Part shown: positions 45,001 through 64,000 of the stretch, piece after piece
Position numbering within the stretch: position 1 is the stretch's first letter
Layout of the letters: the number at the start of each line of letters is the position of its first letter
Assembly (NCBI GenBank): GCA_009746045.1
Contig: RPFO01000154.1
Coordinates: forward strand, 3,970,763-4,034,762
DNA length: 64,000 bases
Direction: 5' to 3'
DNA from: Mesostigma viride
Lineage: Eukaryota; Streptophyta; Mesostigmatophyceae; Mesostigmatales; Mesostigmataceae
Translations under genes and position numbers: made by a program
Notes under the pieces: generated by a model
What the model was told of the DNA's origin: nothing
Database searches by the model: none
The model's input: the letters and a program-made list of their open reading frames with translations, nothing else

Positions 45001-45723
45001 AGAAATCTCGATTACGGTACAATAAATAAAAACCGGACAAAAGGTTGTGATGCCCTGAACCCACCCTTGCCCGTGTGTATCCTAGTATACCAAAAGAGGT
45101 GGCGTAAACAACAGTGGATGACGGATGCAATGCCTTTCCCCCACTCGTCTCCCCCCTTCTCACCCACCCACCCACCCACCCACCCACCCACCCACCCACC
45201 CACCCACCCACCCACCCACCCACCCACCCACCCACCCACCCACCCACCCACCCACCCACCCACCCACCCACCCACCCACCCACCCACCCACCCACCCACC
45301 CACCCACCCACCCACCCACCCACCCACCCACCCACCCAGCTGCTGCTGGAGCGCGACAACCTGAACGCGCAGCTAGGCCAGCTGGCGGCGGCCCGCGAGA
45401 AGCTGGAGCAGCGCCGCAAGGCCTTGGCCGCGAGCCGATCCGAGGGCCAGGATCGCACGGCCTCGATCGCACGGCTCGCACAGCTCGAGCAGCTCGACCG
45501 GCGGCAGACGGAGCAGCTGGCGGAATTAAAGGAGTCCGACCCAGAGGCCTTCAAGGCGCTCCAGGAGGGGACCAAGGTGGCGCTCGAGGCGGTCAACCGG
45601 TGGACGGACAACGTGTTCCTGGTGCAAAGGTGGGCGCTGGATAAGTTCCCGGGGGCCGAGGAGGCGCTCGCGGCGGTGAACGCCGAGGTGGGGATTCCGG
45701 AGGACTTCGACTACGTCACGTGA
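42053..45723 (+). CDS. MND1: Meiotic nuclear division protein 1 (MND1)
   Basis: Exons 42053-42055, 42171-42251, 42469-42564, 43900-43959, 45340-45723; all introns phase 0; 207 residues, the usual MND1 size (~205). The product begins M-SKRKGVSADEKRTKIQAIF, continues YETRDFFQ-LKEVERLGSK and VLQSLVDDDLVH-SDKIGTSR, then YYWAFPSEASSK (the MND1 winged-helix hallmark). A coiled coil from LLLERDNLNAQL to about 140 follows, and the end has ANRWTDN-type VNRWTDNVFLVQRWALDKF and IPEDFDYVT. MND1 pairs with HOP2 and helps DMC1/RAD51 strand invasion in meiosis. Its presence argues for a sexual cycle, at least ancestrally. Oddities: the first coding exon is only the ATG, and introns 3 and 4 carry large C-rich repeats, one touching the exon 5 acceptor. 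Confidence 0.95.
42981..43060. repeat. GT-rich microsatellite, MND1 intron 3
   Basis: Alternating GTGTGTGTGTGT and ATGTTTAT units. Confidence 0.9.
43181..43790. repeat. C-rich (CCCCA/CCCCG)n array, MND1 intron 3
   Basis: About 600 bp nearly without G or T at first (CCCCAACCCCC), then pure (CCCCG)n with CCCG slips, then (CCCCA)n. It ends about 110 bp before the exon 4 acceptor (43899). All long frames across it on both strands are repeat artefacts. Confidence 0.95.
45163..45339. repeat. (CCCA)n array ending in the MND1 exon 5 acceptor
   Basis: About 44 copies of CCCA. The last unit plus one G forms the splice acceptor CCCAG|CTG at 45339/45340. Confidence 0.95.
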
Positions 45724-47228
45724 GGCCTGTCCCTGAATGAGTCTGCGGAAAATTTCTGTGAGCCTTTGAAGAGGAACAAGCCGGGTGAGGCGCTGGGCGC
45801 TGGGGGGGTACAACGAGCCTGATTGTGAAGTTTGACTAGGGCACATCCAGTGCTACAAAGTGCCTGACGGACCCCCTGTAGGCTCTGGGGGGGCAGGTCA
45901 CATAGTTGCTGGTGCCGGGTCGGGGTGGGGTAACTATCTTTGGCTGTTGTACGCCACATGAGGCGCTGGAAGGGGGGATTTCTCCATGACATGCCTGTGC
46001 TCATGGCACGCAAGTACTTTTTTAGGGGAGAGCTGATTATCATCAACGAGACAATCAGCACAGGCCACTGTATGTCACATGAGGCACTGGGTTTGGGTTG
46101 GTGAGCGACTACTTGGAGTATGCCACTTGAAGCGCTACGTGCCCGGTCTGGGCCCATTCAACTCGGTGCATCCCAGGGCTTCCGTTGGGCGGCCACAGAG
46201 CGTCAACTGGTGTACCACGTCATTAAATTGATTTGTGTACATTGTATGGTGAACCTAGGAATTGCAAGCCCGAGGGGGCTACTGCGCAGTACATGCATGG
46301 CACTCCAGCATTGCCAGGCATGCAATATTGCAGCACGACCATGCAAGCTCCTGTCTGACCATGCACCACCGACCATGCTATGTATCCTCAATCCTGACTG
46401 ACACACCCCGTTTGCCAACCCATGCATGGCCACTTGGTCGTCGCATGCAAGGCCCCTAGCGTATGTGTAGGGGGCAATGCGCTTGGATGTTCTGCGGAAG
46501 GCAGGACCTCAGGGAAACTCCAGTGCTACGAACTGGCCGCCTTCCACGTTAATGTTAGAGCAGCCACATTTGTTGGCCATTTGGGGTTAAGTTCGACTCG
46601 TGGAGAACTGGCAGACGGCCATGCAGGCCATGACCTCCATGCAACTGATGCAAGAAGATGGGTGGGGGCAATGTACACGTGTCATGCACAGTCTATGCAG
46701 TTGTGCCACAGCACAACAGGCCAGGAGCCAGGTACGCCGATTTACACAACTAGAATGCGCTTTTTTATATCAAGGCATTGTACTTCCTGGGCCATGCTTT
46801 GATCTGTTCATCAATTGAGATGTATGATCCATTACCCTCATGTGACACGCATGAACTCATTCTCATACTTTATGTGCATGCCATGTGAGTAACACAACTA
46901 TGACCGAGAGTCAGCCAACTGCACTGCCTTTGCTTCACCACAGGGCAGAAATTATGGAAAGACACCATAGTACATGGAAGTCAACGAGGATCGTATTTCT
47001 TGCAATGGCAAGCACAAAGCGTGGGCCATCTCACGGTGTATGCATTGCAAACTATGTCATGTTGCATGAACAATCCCATCTGAGGTGTACCTGTCTTGCT
47101 ATGTACAGAGTTGCAAAAAAGCCCAGATTATAACATCATCAGGTGCAGTAACCAGCCCAACCGCACATGACGGCATAGCTTCAAAAAAGATTTCCAACAG
47201 ATCTCCACTCTGCAATATGTGCACACAA
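45724..47228. other. Intergenic region between convergent MND1 and tRNA-binding gene
   Basis: Should hold both 3' UTRs. A weak PLE terminus-like word (CGAGACAATCAGCACAGGCC) lies at 46047-46066. Short frames only. No gene recognised. Confidence 0.4.
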
Positions 47229-50103
47229 TTATCTTGGAGGGGGGGCCACTGGAACAAACTGTGACCCTGCAGGCAGCTTGCCGAGCCCTGGCATGATGAC
47301 CTTGTAAGTTCGTGGCATGGGTGTCGGGTCGAAGTTGAGCCCTGACATGATGATACCTGCACACAAGGTCAGAAACACAAAGCACCCAACATGCGCCGCA
47401 TATCTCAATAAGACGACCAGCACAGCCTAGAAACTGGGCAGGCCGCACATAGATAAGCCTAGCATGAATCGGCGACCTTGCTAGCCTATATAAACAAAGG
47501 CAGAGGTTACTAATAGGATTCCAGCCACGCAGGTGTCCTGGGTTTGGGCTCAATCGGAGGTAAATCCTTCTAGAGATTTGACAACATGACTACTGCAAGT
47601 GCAGGACTCACGCAGCAGAATGCTGCCACGCACGAGATTCATCTCCAGTGCCAGGGTGCCCCCATTTCAGGCCTTCCCTGGTGGTCAAAAATATTGCCCC
47701 AGGTGTTAAGAGACACATAAGTGGCATCCTATTCTCAATTCCAAATTGTATGCCATTCTTATTAAATGGCAATCCATTCTCCCCTTACCCTGTGCGGCTC
47801 CATGCTCTATCGGCCACCCCTACCCCTCCTCAACAAGCCCACCGTTGCATCCCTTACAGGGTAAAGATATCGATTGTTAGGTCAAACGCCCGTATGCCTT
47901 GGTTAAAATACTCTAAAATGAGACAACTCAATGCTAACTCCAATGATATTACTAAGCGATATTATCGACAAGAAGGCAGGCAGTATGTCGACTAGAACAC
48001 AACCAATCCCAGCACCTGCCCCTGCTGTTCACTTCCATGGACGGCCACCCACTGCAGCTGTCCACCACCAGCACCGTCTTCTTGGGCATTTTAACACAAT
48101 GCCCATGAGCTATTCCCCACCCACCACCAACCATGGCTGTCCACCCCACTGTTTGCACAGGTGTTGCGCCACCCACCACCCACCATCCACCACCCACCGT
48201 GGCTCTCCACCCCCAGCACCGTCTTCTTGGGCACGTTGACGGCGACCAGCACCTTTTTGCCCACAGCGTCCTCCTTGTCCCACACGTAGCGGATGGCGGC
48301 CACGATGGTGCGCTCCTCGCCCCCGATGTTCACCTGGGAGGGGGGAATGTCAAGGGGGGGGCAAGTTGGGGGTGGTGGGTGGGCATGTAGGGGGGGGAGG
48401 AAGGGGCAAGTAGGGGGCGGAGGCATGCAAGTAATGGGGATGATCCATCACAATGCTGTGGGACAGCTTGCCAGTGAGCGAGGAAAGGAAAGGGTTTATC
48501 GCCGTGAGAGTGAGAGAACTTGTTAGTTGTAGTTGGACATAGCCGTCGCCGTGGCATTAGTTTTCGCGATGACATTTTGACATGTACGGGGATGCAAGCA
48601 AGATCGAGCGCCTGACGCCTGACAGGCTCTGCAACGGAGGCGCTCGCAAGTTGATTTGTGAAAGTAAGACGATTTCATTATCAAGCGGGCAGGTAGCTAG
48701 TACTAAGCAGCGCTGAATCTTGCTGTTCGCTAATACAAACATCGCTGCTGGCAAAGGCCCACCGGGATACTCAGATAGCATTGACAAATAAGGGGATAGT
48801 TGGACATCAGTGACAAATAAGGGATTCGTCCTAACGACTGCCCTAATGAAGGCTTGGTTGGTGGGAAGCGACTCGCCCACCTGGTGGGACGACAACAACA
48901 AGCTAAATCCTGTACAAAAGAAACAATAAAAAATAATGACAATAATAACATCAGAAATAGCCATGACAATAAGAGCGATATCTGTCATGCCTCCATAGGA
49001 ATCATTTTTCAGCATGTGCAAGCTGATCGGCCATGCAGTGGTTGCGTATGGATTGATGCACACACACGTGCCCATGCAAATGCCCTTAGTTGTGCTTCCT
49101 AATGGGACATGGAAAGGGTTACAGGAGCGGTCCCTTGCGCCACTGCCATTCCTTTGCGACTGGCATGCGATGCCACGCACAGACTTTTGTTCGGAGGTCG
49201 GACGCGCGTAGGAGGGTGGTCGGGAACGATGGAGGCATTCACTGGCAATGCAATACGGATGCCTTGCAATGCTGCCACCAAAGGGCTTCATTAATCAGCA
49301 GGAACAAGGTTGGCAATCTCCCTGACTTATACTCATCTAACCTTACGCCATGCACACCTGCCCCGGAGGCAGCTGCACAGTGATACGATCACGGATACAC
49401 ACCTCGAGCTTGAGATGGGTGCGGCTGTCCGTCGGTTGCCCTCGCTTGGCGCTGGCTTCAGGGTCCTTTAGCAAATCAGCATGGACCTGCGCAGCGTGGG
49501 CGCCAAATGCAACCCCAAAGGCGTCGTTTGTTCTCGTGGCTCAGGGCGACTTGCCATTTCTCGCAACGGTCACATCATATGTTTAGAATGTGCCAGTCTA
49601 AGAACGGAATATATGAAAAAACTAAACGCGCTTCCCTTGGAAGAAAGGGAAGGCTCAATATTAGCCCTGAACTAATCTACGGACATTGCTTATAGTCACA
49701 TTGTAATCCAAGATATTAACATTTTTGGCCACGCAGAGATCTTGGGAGCACATACCACGACACCAACTCGCAAGTCGACAGACAACAATTCTTCCTCAGA
49801 GATATCCGGCTTTAGGGGTGGAAGGGCGGACAGGTCAACCTGCGCTTCTTCGGTTGAAGTGGAATGGGCAATGGTGACCAGACTTTTCTGACGCTGCATG
49901 GATATCCTGCCAGTTCCATTGGAACCAGGTATGCGTTTCAGGACGGAAGTTGAGCGCCTATCTAGCGGCCTTCCGCGGAAGGATGACGGTGTCGGTGCAG
50001 GCAACGAGCAGATAATGCCGCTGGAGCGTACACGGGATGGTGAAAAGGAGGCTATGGCGGCCATTTCTTCAAGAGGGTTTAATTCCGGTAGATGTTTAAG
50101 CAC
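47229..50103 (-). CDS. tRNA-binding OB-fold protein (EMAP-II / MetRS C-terminal type)
   Basis: Minus-strand exons 50103-49756, 49486-49403, 48333-48198, 47356-47229 join in phase to 231 residues. Residues 1 to ~105 are Ser/Arg/Pro-rich and may hold an organelle transit peptide, which I infer from composition only. The tRNA-binding domain follows: SVDLRVGVV, HADLLKDPEAS, THLKLEVNIGGEERTIVAAI, a VGKKVLVAVNVPKKTVLGVE stretch, SHGIIMSG, and YKVIMPGLGKLPAGSQFVP at the end. The strand order, the GEERTIV and the N-VPKK--GVESHG turn are those of the PF01588 fold used by MetRS C-termini, Arc1p/EMAP-II and YgjH-like proteins. It probably binds tRNA or assists an aminoacyl-tRNA synthetase. No catalytic domain is present. 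The partner is unknown. Confidence 0.85.
48060..48100 (-). repeat. Partial duplicate of tRNA-binding exon 3 end
   Basis: The minus strand reads ATGCCCAAGAAGACGGTGCT, then GGTGGTGGACAGCTGCAGTG. This closely copies the end of exon 3 (GTGCCCAAGAAGACGGTGCT, then GGGGGTGGAGAGCCACGGTG) about 130 bp further into the intron. Confidence 0.7.
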
Positions 50104-50671
50104 AAATTGCTACAAATGGTGAACCACCAGGCACCATAGCCCTACTGATTAGGCCACTCAATCCCTCGAGAGTCGAGGATATAATGGTTGACCTTTTTGC
50201 CCTGCCGACTGCCGAGACCACGAGATGGTAACGGAAAACAGTACGGGCAGCATGATTGGCAGGCTCGTATCGACAACAGTATCGTGCCTCCAGCCATCCA
50301 CCAACAACCCTCCACCAACCGTCGCGTTGTTTGCTGGAAACCACTTCCGTGCACTTTTCCACTTGTCACGATGGGAGCATCAGTATACTTTGGGGTCCGC
50401 TAGACTGCAACCGCACAGCCTGATCTAAGCTGGATATGGGGATCATGGGAGATGCATGATCGGCTTATGCCGGCAATTCTATGTCAAACTAGAGGACGTA
50501 CACTCTCAATCAAATTATCTGCAGGTCCAGTGTCGAGCCCAAGCGCGCGTCGATAGATACCTGCAAGTAGCATTCGGTTGCTGGAATCGTTGCGCAACGA
50601 GCGCGGGGACCCTCGACAATCGGTATGATGTGACCGTCTGGTGGGGAGATGCACGCCAATGATGGTGTCGC
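50104..50671. promoter_or_regulatory. Shared upstream region of tRNA-binding gene (-) and LpxK (+)
   Basis: 568 bp between divergent start codons. No core promoter motif is clear. Short frames here have no family resemblance. Confidence 0.5.
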
Positions 50672-59514
<8,843 letters not shown>

Positions 59515-60690
59515 CACTTGACTGCCACAAACAGCATGGCGGCAGTTGACATGCCAGGTGTCGATAAGAGCATGCCGGCCAGGGTGATGGGCGTATTGCC
59601 AGACTTTTTCAACATTTCAGGCTAGTCCCGGGATTTGAAGCAGCATTAGGATCATACGGGCAATGATGGGCTGGAAAACCTGTTGGTAGCAGGTCCACTT
59701 TGTTAGCAAGCATGAGCAGGGAAATTGTCGAGGGCGGTTATGTAGGGAAGGCCTTGGGGCCTCCTGCCAGGCAATCAAGCATGGCTTGAACTTGGCCCAT
59801 GTGTGCTGGCGTCACCGAGCATGCATCCGTCTTGCATGAGTGCCACCATGTCAAGCACCCGCGATCTGGTGCTGCGTTGTCAAGCAGCTGTTGCACCTGT
59901 GCTCGTCCCGCTTATGGGGAGGGGCACACAAAACGTCAGGGTTATTCATTTATGTTTAGTGAGACAACTTATGTGTAGTAGTAGTCAGCATAAAGTCATG
60001 AACCGATACAGTTATAACTCTTTGCTCTCCCCCATTTTATATATTCTCTCGCGGGCTCATGCCCTTCCCAATCAAGGTCCTCCTGTCATGCACATGCTAA
60101 AGACCTTTACATTTCACGCACTGAGAAGCAGCTTGTCATCCTCTAAGTTCAAAGGTGGCACAACGTGTGTTTATGTAGCAGAGTATACAGTTTGCTGCGG
60201 CAAATCATCCCCTAGCAATGAAGGTCTCTCGATCTACGACCAATGCTCTGTGGGACCTGCACAATTATACCAATGCGTGCGGTCTACATGTCGCCATTTC
60301 TTTGGCTGAAGTATAAAAATAATCCTGCATCCCATCCATCCCCCCTCGTGCTAGCCACAGCGTTGATCCGTTAATTCCTAATTACTCTTTTGGGTATGCT
60401 GCATGCTCCTCACTGGGGATCTGGTTTACTTCGGTCCACGGTGAACTTACTTAGTTATCTACTTACTTATCCGAGGTGTTGCTCCTTTGGATACGGGGAT
60501 CACAGTTTCCAAATCTAAACCTCGCTTGTCTTGCAAGTTCGCCAGCCAAGTCAAATCCTGGACTAAACAAAAAATATGTGAACTTGGGGGCGGTTGGAGT
60601 CAGTAGGTGACCACATTTCAAGGCCAGCATTCCGCTCTGCAAGTTCTAGAAACCATGTTCGATGCATGGAGCTCATTAAGTGCTTGAGAC
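59515..60690. other. Downstream of LpxK, no recognisable gene
   Basis: Holds the LpxK 3' UTR. A 168-codon frame at 59803-60309 shows no family resemblance and no codon pattern like the genes here. Near 60450-60475, ACTTACTT repeats resemble the LINE B tail. Confidence 0.35.
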
Positions 60691-60790
60691 AACTATGCAT
60701 TAATTAATCAACTAAGAACATATCTCTGTGGGGAGTATATGTGACACATATCCCTGAGAACGGGCATATGGTTTTTATAAGACATTCTGA
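60691..60790. repeat. LINE-type 3' tail with hairpin
   Basis: TTAATTAAT followed by the hairpin at 60718-60742 (ACATATCTCTGTGGGGAGTA plus TATGT), then GGGCATATGG, as in the segment at 4574-4590. Confidence 0.55.
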
Positions 60791-61029
60791 GCGACAACCT
60801 GCAGGTGGTGCCCAGGTGTCAACTGCCACCTATACTCTGGGTGCACAAGTGCACTGCACCTCCATGTATTCCCGCAGCATGCGGACATTGGGTGGAAGAT
60901 GATGATGGCTAAGCAATGGCTTGGGCATATTGATCCGGCGTCGATCTCAGCAGAGAGTGGCTCTCTGCATGGGCAAAGCATGGCTAACTAGTTAAAGGCT
61001 AATTAACATCCGATCTGGTGGGGTTCCCA

Positions 61030-62040
61030 TCATTAATTAATTAATTAATAGACACGTGACTACGTCATGTGAGCATAAGTCCTCAGTGGGAGGGGAACAT
61101 GGGATGGAATGGATGGTATAAGCTATCTAGGTCCTAGTTACAGGGGTGTGGGCACCGCGGCCCGAATCGCTATGAATGCCATACTTGGTCACACGCGGAG
61201 CCCCCACAGGCTTGGGGGTGGTCTCCTTCATCACTACTTGCCATCTATCCTTGCGCACCATCTGCCTCCATATTACAGACAAACCAGGAGGCTGCCCGGG
61301 GGTGAGCCCGTCACGTCTAGTGTAGCACATGTCCATGCCGAGTCTATCACGAAAAGTGCACGGGTGGCGGCCCTGCCGCGCGCGGCCGCCGGGGGGCACG
61401 CCAGGTGAGAACATATCGCCCAGGCTGGGCGGGCTTGGTGCCAGCTAGTCTATCTGATGTATCTACCTGATCTGTGCGGGCCAGGTGCCCCGGCGGCTAG
61501 GCCCAGGCGCCTGTGCCTAATAATGTGGGAAACATAGGGCAAATCAGCGTACAAATCCTCATTACCGTAATGTGCAAACCAAAGGGGATGTTAAGGGCCT
61601 TGCGCAGCATCTTGGTGACGGCGCCGTCGAGTCGTTGCTCCAGCTCCTGCGGCAGTGTCCAGGTCTCGGCGCCGTAGACCTGTCAGGATCGTCAGAATGA
61701 CGACCTTGAAGAGGTCACGCTTGACGATCCGGGGGAGGGCGGGGTTGCTCCACCAGCGGCGGTGGTCATGGAGGTGCGCCCACGCCATGCCGATCCGTGT
61801 CGTCATGTCGTCCTCGCAGTCGGGAAGCCAACTGCCGAGCAGCTTGAAGCGGCCTGAAGGAGGGTAGTTGACCTCGGCATCGTCTAAGCGGGCGGAGTGT
61901 GGGTGGGGGCCCTGCCATGCCGAGGGCCAGGGCCTCCGTTTTGGGGCTGATTTCTAGGCCAACCGCCCGAGCCTCGAGCGCCAGGCAGTCCAGCCAAAGT
62001 TGGGCAGACTCCCATCATAGGCATACATAAAAAAGGGCGT
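61030..62040 (-). mobile_element. LINE group A, RT C-terminal part, minus strand
   Basis: Sense order from 62010: AQLWLDCLALEARAVGLEIS, GMAWAHLHDHRRWWSNPALP, a broken TYGAETW region near 61680, and the C-terminal tail. The 3' end has the palindrome at 61053-61071 and TTAA repeats. The RT catalytic core is missing. About 95% alike by eye to 26690-27515 over shared parts. Confidence 0.75.
61053..61071. repeat. LINE A 3' palindrome
   Basis: CACGTGACTACGTCATGTG, one mismatch in the stem, beside (TTAA)n. Confidence 0.8.
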
Positions 62041-62085
62041 GGGCCACGTCGATCAGCGAAGCCTTACTATTCTACACTACTCTAT

Positions 62086-63470
62086 ATTTCCCTAGACTGG
62101 CCGTGACGTTGCTGGGGTGGCGGGGGTCGCCTGCCATGGCTTGTGGTCAACGTACGCGTAGATGGCAGCCCCCCTCCAGTAAACCACCTTCTTCCCCGCC
62201 GCTTGCCGGAGCTGGAGGTAGTTCGGCCAGAGATCCCGTCGCCGCTGTTGCTGCGTCAGGGTCAGGTCGTCGTCCAGCATGTAGGAGGTTCCCCCGAGCC
62301 GCTTGCGACGCATGAGGAACTCCAGCTAGCTTATCTGCCATGGTTTCAAAGGTGAGGAGCATCGGGGACGGTCAGGCCTTACCCCGCGAGCAGGGAAGGC
62401 GGATCGCCCCCAGCTTGACCGGCCTCACAAGTGAGAGCCATGGGGACAAGGATTTTGTTCTCAGACGCCTTTGCAAGGGTCTTGGAGGTCTCATCTGGTG
62501 GAGGCTGGTCGAAGTGTTTGACGATGACATATTGATGAGGCTGCATGCGTTTGTCGAGCTCGGCCTCCTCGCGGAGGTCGAGCGCCTGAACTGCTCAAAA
62601 GTCAGAGCTGTGCAGCGATGGCGGAGGCGGTGGTGGAGGTGGTGTGGTTCAGCAGCATGGCGGCCCAGGTCTGGGTGGGAGGTGCATCGCTGGCTGGCCC
62701 AGCAGGGGCTGGCCGAGGCGCGGCAATGTCCTTCCCCGCCTAGCTGGGCGGTGAGGCCCAGCTCGGTGTTTTGCAAGCATGCGCACTCGATGGCGATCGA
62801 TGGCGTGGTCCGCGAGCCGCTTGTACTGAGGTCGAGGAGCTGGGCGGTGATGGCGTCGGTGGTGGAAGTGGTGGCGGTGGAGGTGGAGGCGAGGAGCTTG
62901 GAGGTGCCAGGCGGGTGGCGGTGGTGGAGAGGAGGGCCTGGGAAGCTCGGCAGCGAGCGTGCCTCAGTCCCATGGCCGCCACATCTACAGCGGGGGGGGT
63001 CACGTGCTCACAGCTCGAAGGCCTCCTTATAAGGAAGGCGCGAAAGGTGGTTTCAATCGATCACGGCGGTGGGGGCGCCATGCAGGGGGCTAGGGGGAGC
63101 CCATGCAAATCTCAGCTTCGGAGCGCCTGAGGAGGGAGCAGAGCTGGGCGTTGTGCTGAAGGCGGGGGCTACTGCATTAAGCGGTACAGGAAGTCGGCAG
63201 TGAGGTGGTGAACCGAGCAGCAGCTCGGCAGATGGAGGCGGTTCTGGTGGTGGAGCTTGGTGCTTGCACAATTCAAGACTCGAGGCGTACGTCCTGAGAA
63301 ATATGTCATCCATAAATTTTGTTCCGGGTTTCATTGCGGATAGCCGAGGGAGTTCATGTTTAAGGTGACCTCGCTCCAGCGCGGTCCTTCAGGGTGACTG
63401 CCGGTTTGGGCTCAGGCGATGCCGATGGCGAGGCCGCAGGAGGAGCCGAGTGTACCACTAAGGGCTAAGG
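62086..63470 (-). mobile_element. LINE ORF1-like remnant, minus strand
   Basis: Same orientation as the RT piece on its left. The last block reads RRKRLGGTSYMLDDDLTLTQ, then QQRRRDLWPNYL and VVYWRGAAIYAY (62313-62150), matching the ORF1 end at 24880-25030. Upstream frames (62776-62372, 63334-63053) are Pro/Ala-rich and broken. Together with 61030-62040 this is one element that has lost the region between ORF1 and the RT C-terminal part. Confidence 0.6.
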
Positions 63471-63479
63471 CTTGACCTA

Positions 63480-63800
63480 TCAAGGAGCACTATATGCTAA
63501 TCTCATTAGAAAATAATTATTTTACGAAAGTTTCAGATATCAAAGAGACAAATATCGTCCGCATTATGCCCCAACCATATAGTAACTATACTAGGGGGAT
63601 ATCATGCTCATCTGAGCTGTCCTCTACTGTAATGGCAGACGAGGCAGTAGTGTAGCGGCTATCCTCAGGGGCAATAACCTCCACCTGCGGACTTATACTC
63701 TGCATTCTAGCAATGGGCCGCGGGGCCCGTGGGGAGAAAACAGGAGCATGCCCCTCAGGACTTCAGGTGCTTATTGCAGATGTGTTTATCGCAGCGCTTC
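63480..63800 (-). mobile_element. LINE group B 3' end, minus strand
   Basis: Reverse complement of 28570-28800: coding end and UTR with TTCTAATGAGATTAGCAT. Compared with the other copies, TATCAAAGAGAC is inserted at about 63538-63549, a possible PLE 3'-end scar. Confidence 0.7.
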
Positions 63801-63837
63801 GAATAGAGAAGATCGAATCTAGATATAACTAACTAGT

Positions 63838-63893
63838 ATAGACCGGTAGGAATGTGTGCACCCCTCCCTCCCTCCCTCCCTCCCTCCCTCCCT
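63838..63893. repeat. (CCCT)n array after an ACCGGTAGGA motif
   Basis: Eight or more CCCT units. The preceding TATAGACCGGTAGGAATG resembles 3880-3900, where CATC units follow instead, which suggests the microsatellite-like tail of a retroelement. Confidence 0.6.
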
Positions 63894-64000
63894 CCATGGG
63901 TTGTGGGTGAACCCTGGGTATTCTGATTTGGCACGCCGCAAAGGTGAAAACCATTTGCGTTCAGTGCCGGTCCGCGGAAAACGCGATCTGCAAATGAATC

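Noticed and set aside
47590-47700. Additional exon of the tRNA-binding gene (LALEMNLVRGSILL)
   Set aside because: No acceptor in the needed frame. Exon 3 joins directly to 47356 to give the expected VESHGIIMSG.
59803-60309. 168-codon frame as a gene
   Set aside because: No domain, no homologous motif and no supporting splice or codon pattern.

Overview
The window looks like nuclear DNA of a green (chlorophyte) alga. Five host genes can be rebuilt exon by exon, all with many short exons, GT-AG introns and GC-rich codons. The introns and spacers are packed with micro- and minisatellites and old retroelements. A eukaryotic lipid A disaccharide 4'-kinase (LpxK) homologue beside auxilin, EMC2 and MND1 fits the plant and green algal lineage. 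The genus cannot be named from the sequence. No rRNA gene, tRNA gene or CRISPR array was recognised.

Host genes, left to right: an auxilin-like J-domain protein (+, 6870 to at least 16543; its last exon was not found); EMC2, an ER membrane complex subunit (-, 41048 to 29337, nine exons); MND1, a meiotic recombination cofactor (+, 42053 to 45723, five exons, the first coding only for ATG); a small protein with an EMAP-II/MetRS-type tRNA-binding OB fold (-, 50103 to 47229, four exons); and an LpxK homologue (+, 50672 to 59514, about nine exons). EMC2/MND1 and tRNA-binding protein/LpxK are head-to-head pairs; MND1 and the tRNA-binding gene converge. The exon chains were built by keeping GT-AG borders, reading phase and family motifs consistent. 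They are predictions without transcript support. The five genes act in different processes and do not form a pathway.

The rest is mostly retroelements. At 303-3548 lies a Penelope-like element (PLE) whose GIY-YIG-like endonuclease sits upstream of the reverse transcriptase. This is the permuted order described for the Chlamys/Naiad group. It is 5'-truncated and bounded by a 14-bp target-site duplication (TSD). Copies of its 3' end recur through the window, some cut down to 12-13 bp yet still flanked by TSDs. Two other non-LTR (LINE) groups fill 3.9-6.2, 18-28.9 and 61-63.8 kb. Many of their 3' ends carry palindromes or hairpins next to TTAA-rich or TTAC-rich tails, and two copies look 5'-inverted.

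Introns hold very large simple repeats: (TTGCCCC C)n, CCCA/CCCG arrays, CCAA/CCAG arrays, a 48-bp satellite, and a 53-bp minisatellite that repeats the splice donor of auxilin exon 3. Long open frames inside these arrays are artefacts of the repeats.
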